Assembly (NCBI GenBank): GCA_963575745.1
Contig: CAUYUJ010014346.1
Span: forward strand, 215,856-279,855
Origin: Prorocentrum cordatum
Lineage: Eukaryota; Sar; Dinophyceae; Prorocentrales; Prorocentraceae
Direction: 5' to 3'
DNA length: 64,000 nt
The notes beneath the pieces are model-generated. The model had not been told where the DNA came from. It searched no databases and saw only the letters and a list, made by a program, of their open reading frames with translations. Shown piece by piece: positions 47,820 to 61,094 of this stretch. The stretch's first letter is position 1; each line of letters begins with the position of its first letter. The position numbers were made by a program, and so were the translations under genes.

Positions 47820-47950
47820 TCAAGATCACATTGTGGGCCCATCGAAATCCAAGGAACCCGGGGCGCCCTGGCAGAATCCAACTGGTTTCTTGGCACGCGC
47901 CCCCACTGTACATGTTGCGGCTCCCCCGAGCCTTGGAACACGAGGCGTCA

Positions 47951-48839
<889 letters not shown>

Positions 48840-49046
48840 TGCTTGAGCAAGGATGGACCGTCCAAGCCTTCCTCTAGTCCTACCACGAAATGTTCTTGAA
48901 ACCAAAAAATGTTCGAATAAGACAAACAATGTTCTGAGAACATTCACCCAATCGGTTAAAACAACACAGCCTCAACCAGAAATGTTCTTAGAATATCTCG
49001 TGCAAACCACAAACGGTTATTAGAACATTGTTTGGTAGGCCTATAG
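48840..49046. repeat. Foldback element E, copy 2
   Basis: Colinear with 30877-31080: TGCTTGAGCAAGGATGGACC, TAGTCCTACCACGAAATGTT, AATGTTCTGAGAACATT (a perfect 17-bp palindrome) and GAACATTGTTTGGTAGGCCT. The flank GGCGAGCC-GGACGCTTCGC is shared too. Confidence 0.85.
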
Positions 49047-49138
49047 GCGAGCCAGGACGCTTCGCTACTGCTTCAGCTTCAGCCCCTTGACTCTACGCCG
49101 CGCTTCGGGCGTCCGCGGACAGTCCCTCCGCCGGGCCT

Positions 49139-49139
<1 letters not shown>

Positions 49140-49174
<35 letters not shown>
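49140..49174. repeat. CA microsatellite
   Basis: (AC)n of about 17 units. Confidence 0.95.
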
Positions 49175-49176
<2 letters not shown>

Positions 49177-49834
49177 CCCGCGGGCGAAGCGCGGGGGGCG
49201 GCCACCGACGGCGCACGTCCAGGGGAGGGTCTCCCGGGGAGCAAGAGCAGCATCTCCGCGGCACGCCGCCGCGGAGAGGCCTTCTGCGAGTCACCGCCGG
49301 AAAAATCGGGGGACGCGCAAGACTCGGGTTCTCGGGGGATTCTGGTTGGCCCGACGTGGCCGTCAGGAGCACGGCGAGAGACCCAGTCTGGCATTCGACG
49401 CGTGCTCCCGCTGCAGGCGTCCTACGGAACCTGGACCGCCAAAAAATTCGGGACGAGCCCGTCAGAGAGCGTGGGCACCAGCCTACCACACCTCCCCGAA
49501 GGAAGAGACGCAGGCCTCGGAGCACGGACGACGAAACGCAGCACGCGCACGGGGCTCCCCACATGGAGGCACGGCTCCGACACTCGCGCCTTTCCCCCCC
49601 CTTGGGGACCCCGGGGCCGACGGCCAGAACCGCCCGCGAGGAGGCCCCGACGATCCTGCCCCGCGGGGCGGCCGCTCGGAGGCCGGCAGGAGCCCGGAGC
49701 GCAGGAGGGGGGGGGCGGCCGGAGCAGGCTGGTCGGCCCGCGGCCCGCCCGAGCCGCGGGCGGCCAGAGCAAGGCGCCCGGGGAGGCGCTGAGGGCCAGG
49801 TTGGGGTGTGGACGTTCAAGAAGGCCTACCTGTA
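49175..49834. other. No supported gene; open on both strands
   Basis: Frames of about 250 codons overlap on both strands. Codon use and composition fit neither strand convincingly, and I see no family motif. A transcript could decide it. Confidence 0.4.
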
Positions 49835-49996
49835 GGTCGGACCTGCCCCCCTACAGGGGGGAATGCAGGACGAAAAATCAGAGATACCCCAAACATACTC
49901 CAAAATGATTCAAAAAATAGGCAAACATCGTCCCCGGACAATCTTTTTTACTATGTTTGTATGTTCCTCCTGTTGAGGGACACGCCCGACTTAAGC
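49835..49996. repeat. Foldback element D, copy 2
   Basis: The termini TAGGTCGGACCTGCCCCCCT and GAGGGACACGCCCGACTTA are complementary. The AT-rich core has GGACGAAAAATCAGAGA and CTATGTTTGTATGTTCCTCC. It is shared with 53011-53163. Confidence 0.85.
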
Positions 49997-50099
49997 CTAC
50001 CTCCAATAGGCGGCCGAACCACGCGTACATATCGATGCACGTATCTGCCAGCCAGCGCGGACCCAAAAACAGGAATGGCTAGCACTCTATGCTGTGCAA

Positions 50100-50490
50100 T
50101 GAGTGTGGGGCGACATGTGTGGTGCATCCGACATGGTGCAAGAACAATTTGCGCTACATATATTGTGCAATACATGGCGTGAAATATGTGCTGTGCACTC
50201 GTTGTGGGGAGATACATGTGGGCTAAGCATGTGGTGTCATTTATGGTTTGCAATACATGGTGTGCAATAGATGTTGTGCGATCATTTGCGCTTGGTGCAG
50301 TATATGTGGTGCGCAATATGTGCAATCGACTTGGTGCTGACTGTGTGGTGAGTTCTAGAGCATCATCTATGTGGTGCAATCTATGTGGTGCAATCGACGT
50401 GGTGCAATCTATGTGGTGCAGTCTACGTGGTGCAATCTATGCAGTCGAATCTATGTGGTCAAATGTATGTTGTGCAATCTAGGCGGCGGC
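50100..50490. repeat. GTGGTGCAATCTAT short tandem repeat
   Basis: About 20 degenerate units of 14-16 bp based on GTGGTGCAATCTAT. They are most regular between 50365 and 50460. Confidence 0.85.
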
Positions 50491-50790
50491 GGGGCGGGGA
50501 TGACGACCACGGAGCCGCCAGACGGCCACCCAGGCCCATAAGACGGGCGGCGACGAGGCTGAAGAAAAAGCGGCGACGGCGACAGCATAGTCGCCAGACT
50601 GGCAGTCGACGGGCGGCGACGGGGCGGCGACGAGGCGGCGACGGGGCGGCGACAGCGGCAACGTAGCCGCCAGAGCGGCCCATCGGCCCAGACAACGGGC
50701 GGCGCCGCGCCGAGACGGCGGCAGGGCGGCGACGGCGGCAATTCCACCACCAGAGTGGCACACCAGCCTAATTCCATAGAACAGAGGTGA
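50491..50790. repeat. About 80-bp CGGCGACGG-rich tandem repeat
   Basis: Three to four units with GTCGCCAGACTGGC or GCCGCCAGAGCGGC and ACGGGCGGCGACGGGGCGGC blocks, at about 50510, 50588, 50668 and 50740. Confidence 0.75.
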
Positions 50791-51715
50791 GAACCCCGAA
50801 GCGCTTGGGCAATATGCACCTGCATATATCTATATATACACAGATATACACACATATCTAGGGAGATAAATCTGGATAATCCACTGGTCTCGAGCCCATC
50901 TCGGCGACTCGCGTTTCATCCTCACGGCCTGATGGCCGTGGGACCCGAAAACGGGCCTCCAGGGAACCAGGCTGGCGCCGACTGTCTCGCCCTTCTCCCG
51001 GACGCCAGAAGTCCGGGTCATCCCCCCCCTGGACCCATACCATGGGGAATTCGTTCCTGGCGAAGCAGCCCCTGCTTCGAACACGCCCAGAAACAAACAA
51101 GAAAGCCCAGAAACATTAAACACCACCTCGATTTTCCATGAGCCAGTGAAGCACATCCTGGAGCGGAGCAAGCCACTGCGACTTTCCATCATGCGTATTG
51201 TCGTGACGGTGCCAGGTGCCTGAAGGGCCCAGTGGGGCCGACAAACCTTCCATCGGGGCCCCATTCTCTTCACTCGGAGGCGAGCGAAGGGGGGAAGTGA
51301 GAAGGAGAAGGTCTTCTCAGAAGGCGGCAGGGCTTCTCAAAGCCCGCTGGCCTTCTGAGGAGAAGTTTCCTGTGCCTTCGGGGAAGGCTTGGAGAACGTC
51401 TCAGAAGGCCAGGGGACTTCAGAATCCCCTCAGAAGGCCGTCTCCATCACACTTCCCCCTCTCGCTCGCCGCCGACTCATCGAAGCTCGATCATCGGTTG
51501 TTTCATGCCGCCAGGGGTCTGCGCACCTAGCCGGGAGCTGCCCCGTGGGCCTGGGCCGGGAAACAACGATTGACCTCCAAACCCATCCCGGGTTGCGGTC
51601 TGGCCAGGCTTCCGAGGAGACTCCTGCCGTGACCACAAGAGCGCCTCGAGGAGCTCTGGAGGCCCCCCCCCCCACCAACAAAAACTCCACCGATCCTCGA
51701 GGATCGAGGGCGGAT
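50791..51715. other. No gene; CTTCTCAGAAGGC short palindromes at 51310-51445
   Basis: AAGGTCTTCTCAGAAGGCGG, GGCCTTCTGAGGAG, GTCTCAGAAGGCC and CCTCAGAAGGCC recur within 135 bp and are mutually complementary. The remainder is unrecognised. Confidence 0.6.
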
Positions 51716-51880
51716 CAAGGGGCCCAAGGACACACAAATAACCACACACACACAAATAACAGGATTCCCCATACTTTCCCATATTATTTTCTGGGTTTTC
51801 GTCTTCCCCCCCATTTCCCATATTTTCCCACATTCCTTTGGGAATCGACGATTCATTGCGTCTGTGTGTTTTTGTTACCT
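51716..51880. repeat. Dispersed element N, copy 2
   Basis: GGACACACAAATAACCACAC, CCCATACTTTCCCATATTAT, GGTTTTCGTCTTCCCCCCCA and TCGACGATTCATTGCGTCTG. It is colinear with 36633-36778. Confidence 0.85.
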
Positions 51881-52015
51881 CCTGGGCAGAGGCGAACCCA
51901 GGTCGGGGTTGACTTGAGCCGGCCGGACCCGCGAGGACTTGGGTCGGCCATGAAGAGGCTCCCAGATCCGAGTGGCCAGAGGGCGAGGGCGAAGGAGGAG
52001 GTGCAGTCGAGGCAT

Positions 52016-52175
52016 TGACCTAAGGAACCCTAAATAGCTAACTAAGCCCCTGTTATTTCATGAATTAAACTTCGACTTCCCATCGACAGCGTAAGGAACA
52101 CCCAAGGCAAACTGTGGAACAATGAAGGAGCACGGAGCCCCTCCCAAACGAAAAAGGTTTTTTTTGATGCGCCCC
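52016..52175. repeat. Dispersed repeat P, copy 3
   Basis: GACCTAAGGAACCCTAAATA ... ATTAAACTTCGACTTCCCAT ... AAGGAGCACGGAGCCCCTCC ... GCGCCCCGACTG. Confidence 0.85.
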
Positions 52176-52968
52176 GACTGTATGGAGCCTCTACGTTCTA
52201 CGTGGCTCCCAAACACAGGTCTGTCGGGAGGGATCGGGCCGGATTGGCTGACTCCTGGTTGGGCTGGCCCCTGTTCCCAAACGTCTGGGGCTCGTATCTT
52301 TTCGATGCGTGGCCCCCCGTACCGTGGTTTTCGAGAGAAAAAAACTTCAATGTCGGAAAGAAATGGAATAGGAACTCCTGTGTTTCAAAGTTCGCGGAGG
52401 TCGACCTGAGGGGATGCAGACGGCCTCGGAAAACAACCCACTTTCTGAAAAGAAGCGGCCCGCGCAAGAATCTGAACATTGACATAGGGGGGGGGGCAGC
52501 GCTGTTTCTTCCAATTGAATGTATTGGATGTTTTTTCTCGAAATCGCCGGCACCTCTCGAATCCTTCCCGAGGTGCTGTAAAAATCGCTGGCACCTCTCC
52601 AATCATCCCCCGGAGGTGGCTACTCCTCACAGGGCATTATTCAACTCGTTGCCGGCCCCGAGGTCTGGAACCAGCCTGCCGGAGGCCCCCCACAAAAAAC
52701 GGTGACACCCCGGCCCGCCCCGAGGTTGTCCGAGGTGCCAGGACGCCTGTGCCGCTGCGACAGCAACAAAAGAACATACATTCAACCAGTATAGTAAGGA
52801 TGCGCGGTAAGAATGCAAGGGCCTTGAAAGGCAATGTCGACACCTTGCGAGCGGGGCGCGGCCGGCGAAAGTGGCCGAGGATGGACCGAAGAAGCACGGA
52901 TGCGAGGGTACCCTTGGGAAGGTTCCCATCCCTACTATGTGGGTTTACTGTAAACATTCGGTAGTCTG
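52176..52968. other. No supported gene; short inverted duplication at 52535-52615
   Basis: AAATCGCCGGCACCTCTCGA and AAATCGCTGGCACCTCTCCA form a direct pair 40 bp apart, and CGAGGTGC is inverted between them. Nothing else was recognised. Confidence 0.5.
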
Positions 52969-53010
52969 TGCGGATGTGTTGGATCGGCGATGGGCCCCCC
53001 TCCCTGCTCT

Positions 53011-53930
<920 letters not shown>

Positions 53931-53971
53931 CCCTCCTCGTCGTCGTCGTTTCGTCATCTCGTCGCCGTCGT

Positions 53972-54003
<32 letters not shown>

Positions 54004-54660
54004 TCGTCGTCGTCGTCTTCGTCGTCGATGACGTCGTCGTCCTCCTCCTCCTCCCTCCATCCCGCCTCCTCCTCCTCCTCCTGCTCCTTTTCCTCCTCGT
54101 CCTCCTCCTCCTCCTCCTCCTCCTCCTCACACCCTGCCTTCCTCCTCCTCCTCCTCCTCCTCCTCCTCCTCCTCCTCACCTCCTCCTCCTTCTCCTCCTC
54201 CTCCGCCTCCTCCTCCTCCTCCTCCGCCTCCTCCTCCTCCTTTCTCCTCCTCCTCCTCCTACTCCTCATCCTCCTCCAAATCCGCCGCTTCCTCATCCTC
54301 CAAATCCGCCTCCTCCTCCTCCTTCTTCTCCTCCCCATCCCTTCCTGCTCGTCCACCTCCTGCCCTTCATCACATCCCCTCCTCCTCCTCCTCCTCCTCC
54401 TCCTTCTCCCACCCATGCCTCCTCGTCCTCCAACCTCCAACCTCTAACATCCTCCCTCCTCCTCCTCCTCCCCCTCCTTCTCCTCCTCNNNNNNNNNNNN
54501 NNNNNNNNNNNNNNNNNNNNNNNNNNNNNNNNNNNNNNNNNNNNNNNNNNNNNNNNNNNNNNNNNNNNNNNNNNNNNNNNNNNNNNNNTCATCATCATCC
54601 TTTGTCTCCTCTTCCTCCTCCTCCTCCGCCTCCATACCTCAAGTCCCATCTCGGCTCAGA
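53931..54660. repeat. GTC then TCC microsatellite block containing the assembly gap
   Basis: (GTC)n lies at about 53930-54030, then TCC with CCT/TTC variants to 54488, 100 Ns at 54489-54588, and TCATCATCC/TCC to 54632. The true length is unknown. Confidence 0.9.
54489..54588. other. Assembly gap (100 N)
   Basis: A run of exactly 100 unknown bases, a conventional placeholder length for a scaffold gap of unknown size, in a TCC repeat. Confidence 0.99.
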
Positions 54661-55053
54661 CCAGCTTTGGCTCTGGAGTGCTAGCTTCCTTCGCCGAAAT
54701 GCCCCGAGGCTGTACCACAAACGTGCTGGCTTGAGCGATGGTGGCGGAATTTTTCCTAAGCAGTTCTCCATCGGTATGTAAACGTCTGGGTAGGCTGCGT
54801 GGTCAACGCATCGTTCATTGTCTGGGCTCCTGGCGGCGACCTTGTGTGACTGAGCCTGCCCCAGGCCCATTTGGGCATGTAAGGCAGACGTATGTGCTTT
54901 CGTATTCGGTTCGGCGTTGATTCATTATTTGTTTCCAATTTACAGTTCGGGAGATGTCTCTGCTTCTTATCTTGCAAATGTGAAATGGTTTGGATTCATC
55001 GTCCTCACTTCCGATGGGTTTCCGTGTTCGTTGAGTGACGCCTTTATCCACGG

Positions 55054-55203
55054 ATGCGTATCGGCACTGTCATTTGTCTGTTTGCACTGGGCGGGTCGTG
55101 GGGCGTCGGCATCTTTTTTGTTGCGGTCTGGCCGTTCGTCATCTTTGTGCTGGTCCTGTGGTGGTGTCCGGCGTCATGCAGGCCGCGAAGTCTCCGTGGT
55201 GCT
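55054..55203 (+). CDS. Possible exon with a membrane-spanning segment (weak)
   Basis: One plus-strand frame reads MRIGTVICLFALGGSWGVGI and then FFVAVWPFVIFVLVLWWCPA, a continuous hydrophobic stretch of about 40 residues ended by Arg/Ser. Codon third positions are moderately GC-rich. An in-frame stop lies just upstream, and no clear donor or acceptor pair ties it to a second exon. It could equally be a chance hydrophobic frame in T-rich DNA. Confidence 0.25.
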
Positions 55204-55625
55204 CATGCTGGCCACGCCCGCCCCCCTCCTCCTCCTCCTTCTCCTCCTTCTCCTCCTCCTCTGGCTCCGCCTCCTCCTCCGCCTTTCTTCCTCCTCCTCC
55301 CCCCCACCCATCTCCCCATTTGCCCTGAGGCTCCCTCTCCAGCGTCCTCCACCCCTGAGATCTGGGCGTCGTGAAAAAAACGACTGGCGTTTCTGTCACG
55401 GTCTGGGGCCCGAGACCCCCACAGATCGATCGGGCTGGAGGCGACGCCGATGGATGGGGTCGAGAGCTCCTGATGCGTCTGTTGTCCCGCGTTGTGATTT
55501 TGTTGTGTTTCTCTCTCTCTCTCTCTCCCTCTACCACCTTACCACATCCTCATTATCCTTCTCCTCCTCCTCCACCACCTCCTCCTCCATCTCCACCTTG
55601 TCTTCCTCTCATCCGAACCTCCGAC
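55204..55625. repeat. TCC, CT and CCT pyrimidine tracts
   Basis: 55222-55320 is TCC-rich, 55508-55530 is (CT)n, and 55555-55610 is TCC/CCA. The DNA between is mixed. Confidence 0.85.
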
Positions 55626-56919
55626 GCCGCAAATGTTATGATGCTGGCGTGCTCCGTCGATTTCTCCCCCCATTGCCCGTTGCAAGGCCCTCAACTAAAA
55701 AGATTGGAAGAAACTGGTCCCTGCAAGGGGACGAGGCCTCTGACAACAGGGATGGCCGCGTGTATCGTGTTGGCGCTCACTTGAAATCACTTGGACCGAC
55801 TTGAGAGCCAGGCGCGCCCGTGAGGCACAATTAGCTACAAAACCAAAAGTCCGCCCATCGCTGGCCAATATCACCTGTCAGGCCGCATGAGCGCCCTAAG
55901 AGCCCAAAGCGGCACCCACGAGGGCCGCGAGACGGCAACCCGGACCCCGAAGAAAGCCCAAGATGCGATAAGACGGTCCCAACACAGCAACATGTCTGGG
56001 AACATGTCCCGAGACGGGAACCCTGACACCCCAAATGGGCATAAGACCCCCCAACAGTTACCAACAGACCATGGCCGTCATAACGTGTCCCGAATCGCCC
56101 CTGAGGTGTCCCCGACGGAGGTCCTTGAGCGCATCGACAACGATGGTCAGAAAAAATGCCCCTACTGGCAACCACCAAGCATTGCCCCCACCTCGGTCAC
56201 CGAGTGCTGTGCTTCGCGCCCGCGATGCGTGAGGCGCGATCGTCTTGCAATCGTCTTCGCGCTACACTGGAGGAGGAGAGCTCGGTGGTGCGTGGCCCAG
56301 ACCACGAAACGCGAAGTACGCTTCTCTTCGTGAGCATCGCTTGGACGATCCCTATCCCCACTGGCGTGGCCTTGGCAACACTGGCCGACGTACCCTACAT
56401 GGGCGGGTGACACGGTGGGGCTGTGATACTATGGACCAGTGGGGCTGGGGACTCTTAAGCTCGATTGGGAGGCCATGGAGCCAGACTTAGCTGGATCAAG
56501 CCAACGAGTAAATCAAACTAAACGGGATTAAGCCACATTCAAGAAATCGAGCCGGATTAAGCGGGACTGATTGAAGGTTAGATGATACGAGGGAGCGCGA
56601 TCTACCGTCGCCTAAACTCCCATGGAATCCGTCCATGGCTCGATTCAGCTCGAATAGAATCCGATCAGGATTGGATCCAGCCAAAAATCGAACCCTACAC
56701 AGGCTCGTTCCAGATCTGATCGGATCCTACCACGAGGGGCGGATCAAGCTCTGAGAAAATCCATCCAGGGATCGATCCAACTTTCATGGGATCTTGATAC
56801 GGGCTGGATCAAGCTCTAATGGGATCCTACTACTATCATGGGATCCTGCGATGGTCAGGATGCAGTTGTACCCTAATAGGGCTCGATCTAACTTTAATTG
56901 CATTCCACTTGCATTGAAT
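55626..56919. repeat. Non-coding DNA with CCAAGA, GCCGGATTAAGC and GGATCAAGCTC short repeats
   Basis: 55880-56045 is the GCCC-AAG-type repeat. 56480-56580 has GAGCCGGATTAAGCGGG units. 56600-56910 has recurrent GGATCAAGCTCT, GGGATCCT and CGATCCAAC motifs. No gene is supported. Confidence 0.65.
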
Positions 56920-57145
56920 CGTCGACGTCGACGTCGTAGTCGTCGCCGCCGTCATCGTCGGCGTCGTCGTCGCTGTCGTCGTCGCAGGCGTCGTCGTCGC
57001 CCTTGGCGGAGCTCCCCCGGCACACCCCCCACCCCCCGCTCAAACCGGGAGGGGGGGGTTCGCCCCCCCCCCCACACCCCCGGGTTCGGAAGAGTGTTAC
57101 CTCCCCCCCCCCCCCTCCCCCCGGTTCGAACGGGAGGGAGGGGGG
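56920..57145. repeat. GTC microsatellite and mirror poly-C/poly-G tracts
   Basis: (GTC)n lies at 56920-57000. Several C runs and G runs of 7-13 bases follow, around CAAACCGGGAGGGG and CCCCGGTTCGAACGGGAG, which can pair. Confidence 0.85.
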
Positions 57146-57822
57146 GAACTTGCCAGTAGTGGCAGACAGCGCTCTTTCGATGATACTGACTCATCTTCGC
57201 GCCCCTGATGGCAACCTAGGTTTCCGCCGAGCGGAGGAGGAGAAGCAGCAGCCCGAACTCTCTGGGCCTCCATGGAAGCTCTGGTCTCTGGGTCGGCTGC
57301 AAAGCGCCCATGGTCCAGAGCAAGTGTGCGCTCGATCCTCGAAGAGGACAGGTACAGACCTCTGCCCTTTAAGCTTCTCGACTCAACGTGGCGCGTGGCG
57401 TCGAGGGAGGCTGGGACTACTGAGCTGACTCATGGACTGCGGCGTGCGAGTGCACCGACTCGATTCTGTTCAGCAGATCCTGGCCCCCGAGGCACGCGTG
57501 GTGCTGCACGGGGACCTGACCGCCGATCTGAGGCAACAACATCGGGCCCGCATGGAGGTAGGACGCCGACCATACAGCAACACAGATCCTGGCCTATCCC
57601 ATCCTGGACCAAGGATGGGCCTGGCGAGGAGCCCTGGAGGCCGAAAAGGTGCACCCCCGAAGACCTCATGACGTGCTTGCTTTCGTTGACCGGCATCGAG
57701 TTGATCTGCCCCTAAGGTTGGCAGGCCCAGAGATGCGGCAATCTCAGGCGTGCGCCCTCGGAAACCCGGGGAATCGTTACTTTCGGCACCGACTCACGGT
57801 GATTCCAACACCAGGGGTGGGG
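57146..57822. other. No supported gene
   Basis: Frames are open on the plus strand (57272-57715 and others), but splice structure and family motifs are absent. Confidence 0.45.
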
Positions 57823-58000
57823 ATACTGACTACCTACCAGACCACCCCAACCCAACCCGAAGACCCCAATTTCGGGTTGGGGGGGGTATGGGTTCCATAC
57901 GTGTTTTTTCGACGTTCCCCGACCCCCCCCCCACTGGAAATGGAGGTCAATTTGAGGCCTTCGGGTTGGGTTGGGGTGGTTTGGTGGGTGGTGAGATACG
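57823..58000. repeat. Foldback element I, inverted termini of about 45 bp
   Basis: The left arm (TGACTACCTACCAGACCACC, CCAACCCAACCCGAAGACCC) and the complement of the right arm (TCTCACCACCCACCAAACCA, CCAACCCAACCCGAAGGCCT) match closely. They leave a loop of about 85 bp rich in C runs. One copy was seen in the window. Confidence 0.9.
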
Positions 58001-58099
58001 TTCCAGCCTGGCGAGTCGCTCCCTCCACGACTCGACGAGGTTTGGGCGGGGCCTCGGCGAGGAGGGAGGCCTCCCGCCGCGGCCGGGCCGCGCAGGAGA

Positions 58100-58116
58100 A
58101 GCGGCAGGCGAACGAC

Positions 58117-58167
<51 letters not shown>

Positions 58168-58200
58168 CTCGACACGACGACCTCGACGAAGACGACGCCG
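58100..58200. repeat. GAC microsatellite
   Basis: (GAC)n of about 95 bp with two CTCGACAC interruptions. It directly precedes element L copy 3. Confidence 0.9.
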
Positions 58201-58245
58201 AAGGGGGGGGAACGCACAGGGTCACCGGCTCGGGGAGGGGGGAGG

Positions 58246-58400
58246 GGGGAACATCGAGCTGGACTCGGCGATGCATCGCCGATTGATCCGCTAGGAGGGC
58301 CCCGAGGCGCACCGCATCCGCACGCTCCTGGGCGGGGGAGGGTCGTTCGGGCCCCTGCCAGCGATCCATGGACGATCGGAGGTCAATGCGCCCCTTCCCC
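58246..58400. repeat. Dispersed element L, copy 3
   Basis: GGAACATCGAGCTGGACTCGG, GATGCATCGCCGATTGATC, CATCCGCACGCTCCTGGGCG and AGCGATCCATGGACGATCGG align with copies at 13497 and 20045. Another GAC run (58405-58455) follows. Confidence 0.8.
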
Positions 58401-58461
58401 CCTGAAAGAAGACGACGACGCCGACGACGAAGACGACGACGGCGACCACGACCAACAGATG

Positions 58462-58612
58462 CGGACATCCGAAATTACGGGAAAAAATGGCACGGTGCCA
58501 AACGGCACATGTTGCCCAAAACCGACAGCAGCCACTGTTGGGCAGGCGGCCTTGCGTCACAAATGGACAATGCCCGCGGCGGCACGGAGGACAGCGTTGA
58601 CCTCGACAAGTC
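58462..58612. repeat. Foldback element A, left half
   Basis: CGGACATCCGAAATTACGGG, GGTGCCAAACGGCACATGTT, CCGACAGCAGCCACTGTTGG and GGGCAGGCGGCCTTG follow the element A order. The right arm is not recognisable. Confidence 0.7.
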
Positions 58613-58729
58613 TTTGAACAACCACCACTCGTGGACTCGTGGAAACGACATATGTGTTCGACGCCTTGATTGACGGAATGAGGTCCGTCCGATAATGGAA
58701 AATATTGTTTTGGTCCGCGGCACCCGCCG

Positions 58730-59325
58730 CACAACAACGACGGCGATTGCGACTGCGACTGCGACTAAGACCACGATACGACGACGATCACGACTACGAT
58801 TACGACTACAACCACCACTACGACTCCGACTACAATCCCTAGTGCAAAAAACGATCACAATCACGCGTACAACCACGACTACAATCACGACTACAAGCAC
58901 AGCAACTGACACATATTGCAATCCTCGCGCGAAGATGCTCACACATCCTCTCGCTTGTAGGGTAGCCCAAAACGGATTATCCCTTGAAAGAAATATTCTC
59001 CTGACATTGTCCAGCCCGCCAAAAAATAGAGGGACAATCATATCCGCCGCGAAGACTACGACGACTACAATTACAGCTACGAATGCGACAACAATCAAGA
59101 CTACGACTACAACTACAATCGCGACTACAATCACGAGTGCAATCACGATGACAACCACGACTACAAGCACGACTTCAACCACACCCACTGAGAAGATGCT
59201 CACAAATCATTTCGCATGCACTGTGGCCCAACACTGGATTACCCCCAGAAAAAACTCAGAATCATCCTGCCCACCCAAACATAAAGGATGAAACATCTCC
59301 GCCGCGACGACGACGACAATTACAT
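58730..59325. repeat. CGACTAC/CAACTAC hexamer repeats with a duplicated 110-bp segment
   Basis: Two rounds of a degenerate (ACGACTACA)n tract are each followed by a unique segment (GAAGATGCTCACACATCCTC ... TATCCGCCGCGA at 58931-59055 and GAAGATGCTCACAAATCATT ... CATCTCCGCCGCGA at 59191-59307). The whole is a tandem of about 260 bp with two units. Confidence 0.85.
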
Positions 59326-59349
59326 ACAACTGCAATTGCAAATGCATGA

Positions 59350-59565
59350 AGTTCCAAGAGGAGGAGCAAGACGAGAAGAAGGAGCAAGATGAGGAGGAGC
59401 AGCAGGCAGAGGGGGGGGGGAAGGGGGAGGAGGGGAGGAGGAGGAGGAAAAGGAGGAAGACGAGGAGGAAGACGAGGATGAGGAGAAGGAGGAGGAAGAG
59501 GAGCTGGAGCAGGAGGAGCAGGAGCAGGAGGAGGAAGAGGGGCGATGTTGCTTCCCGCCGGAAGA
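59350..59565. repeat. GGA/GAG microsatellite
   Basis: Purine trinucleotide repeat with AGCAGGA variants. Confidence 0.9.
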
Positions 59566-59639
59566 AACAAAGGAGGGGCCCTCAAACTTAGAACCCTCCT
59601 GACCTCACGTGCTCAACCATGGACCCTTTGTTACACATG

Positions 59640-60230
<591 letters not shown>

Positions 60231-60235
60231 TTATT

Positions 60236-60424
60236 TGGACGCCCGAAATGGGTACGGAAAAGATGGGTACAATGCCAAACAACAGATGTTGTCCCAAACC
60301 AACAGCGGCCGCTGTTGGGCAGGCGGCCTTCTGCGGCGGCGTGGACAGCGAATCCTGTTCAAAATGAACAGGAACTGCTGTTGGGCATTGTACCCATTCT
60401 TTCGGTACCCATCTCGGGCGTCCA
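60236..60424. repeat. Foldback element A, intact reference copy (about 189 bp)
   Basis: The ends TGGACGCCCGAAATGGGTAC and (complement of the right end) TGGACGCCCGAGATGGGTAC are inverted over about 50 bp. The inverted region runs in to AATGCC-AACAACAG and CTGTTGGGCATT. The interior has a perfect 20-bp palindrome, CCAACAGCGGCCGCTGTTGG, with a NotI site at its centre, and a second hairpin, CCTGTTCAAAATGAACAGG. TCTTA occurs just outside both ends (60229-60233 and 60427-60431), a possible 5-bp target-site duplication. Confidence 0.9.
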
Positions 60425-61094
60425 GATCTTACGCGTGGCCGACCCTAGAGCACACCTCGTGGCTCCCGCAAGACTCGGCCCAACTGGACGCAACGCCGCC
60501 CGAAGAGCAGAGACGACGACGACGACGACGACGACGACGACCGGGGCCGAAGAATGACCGAGTGGGTCAATCGAGATGGCAGTCAAATGCATGAACATAA
60601 CTTGTGAGGTTCGCGCGGACAAACATCATGAATAGATGTTGCTCGGTACCTTCTGCAATACACATAGATACACACACGGTTACTGTGATCGGGCAGGTCT
60701 AATTATTCCACTGTTCCGGTGAGTAGTGGGCTCTCAGGTGATGTCTGCCTCTGCCCGCGCCCTTGGCCCTCGGGGCGACGGAATACGCGTGCAGGGTGTT
60801 GCGAAAAACCGCAACTGCGGCAGGTCAGCACCGTTCCGTCAATTTCAACTGGACTTCATTGTCGTATTTCTCTTCTCTCCGGTTGACCTACAGGGACCTT
60901 GGGCTCTTCTTCCTCGGCCTTTGCCACGGCCTCTAACGAACAAGCCTCCGCAGGGGTCATCGTTGGGCGCGACTATGTCGTATGGAAAAAAAACTGATCA
61001 TACAAAATTCCAGACAACTCCCCAGACAACCAGGCCAACCCCTCCGAGATGGAGACCACAAGTGCCCTAGCATGTAAGTGTGATCAACGCCGTT
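60425..61094. other. No supported gene; short GAC run
   Basis: (GAC)n lies at 60507-60543. A plus-strand frame around 60726-61070 ends TTKPPQGSSLG-like but lacks splice or family support. Confidence 0.5.

Noticed and set aside
49087-49908. Plus-strand frame of 273 codons
   Set aside because: It runs through a CA microsatellite and GC-rich DNA that is also open on the minus strand. No motif or splice support.
57040-57140. tRNA-like GGTTCGAAC loop
   Set aside because: Flanking sequence is poly-C/poly-G with no cloverleaf arms of the right size or anticodon stem.
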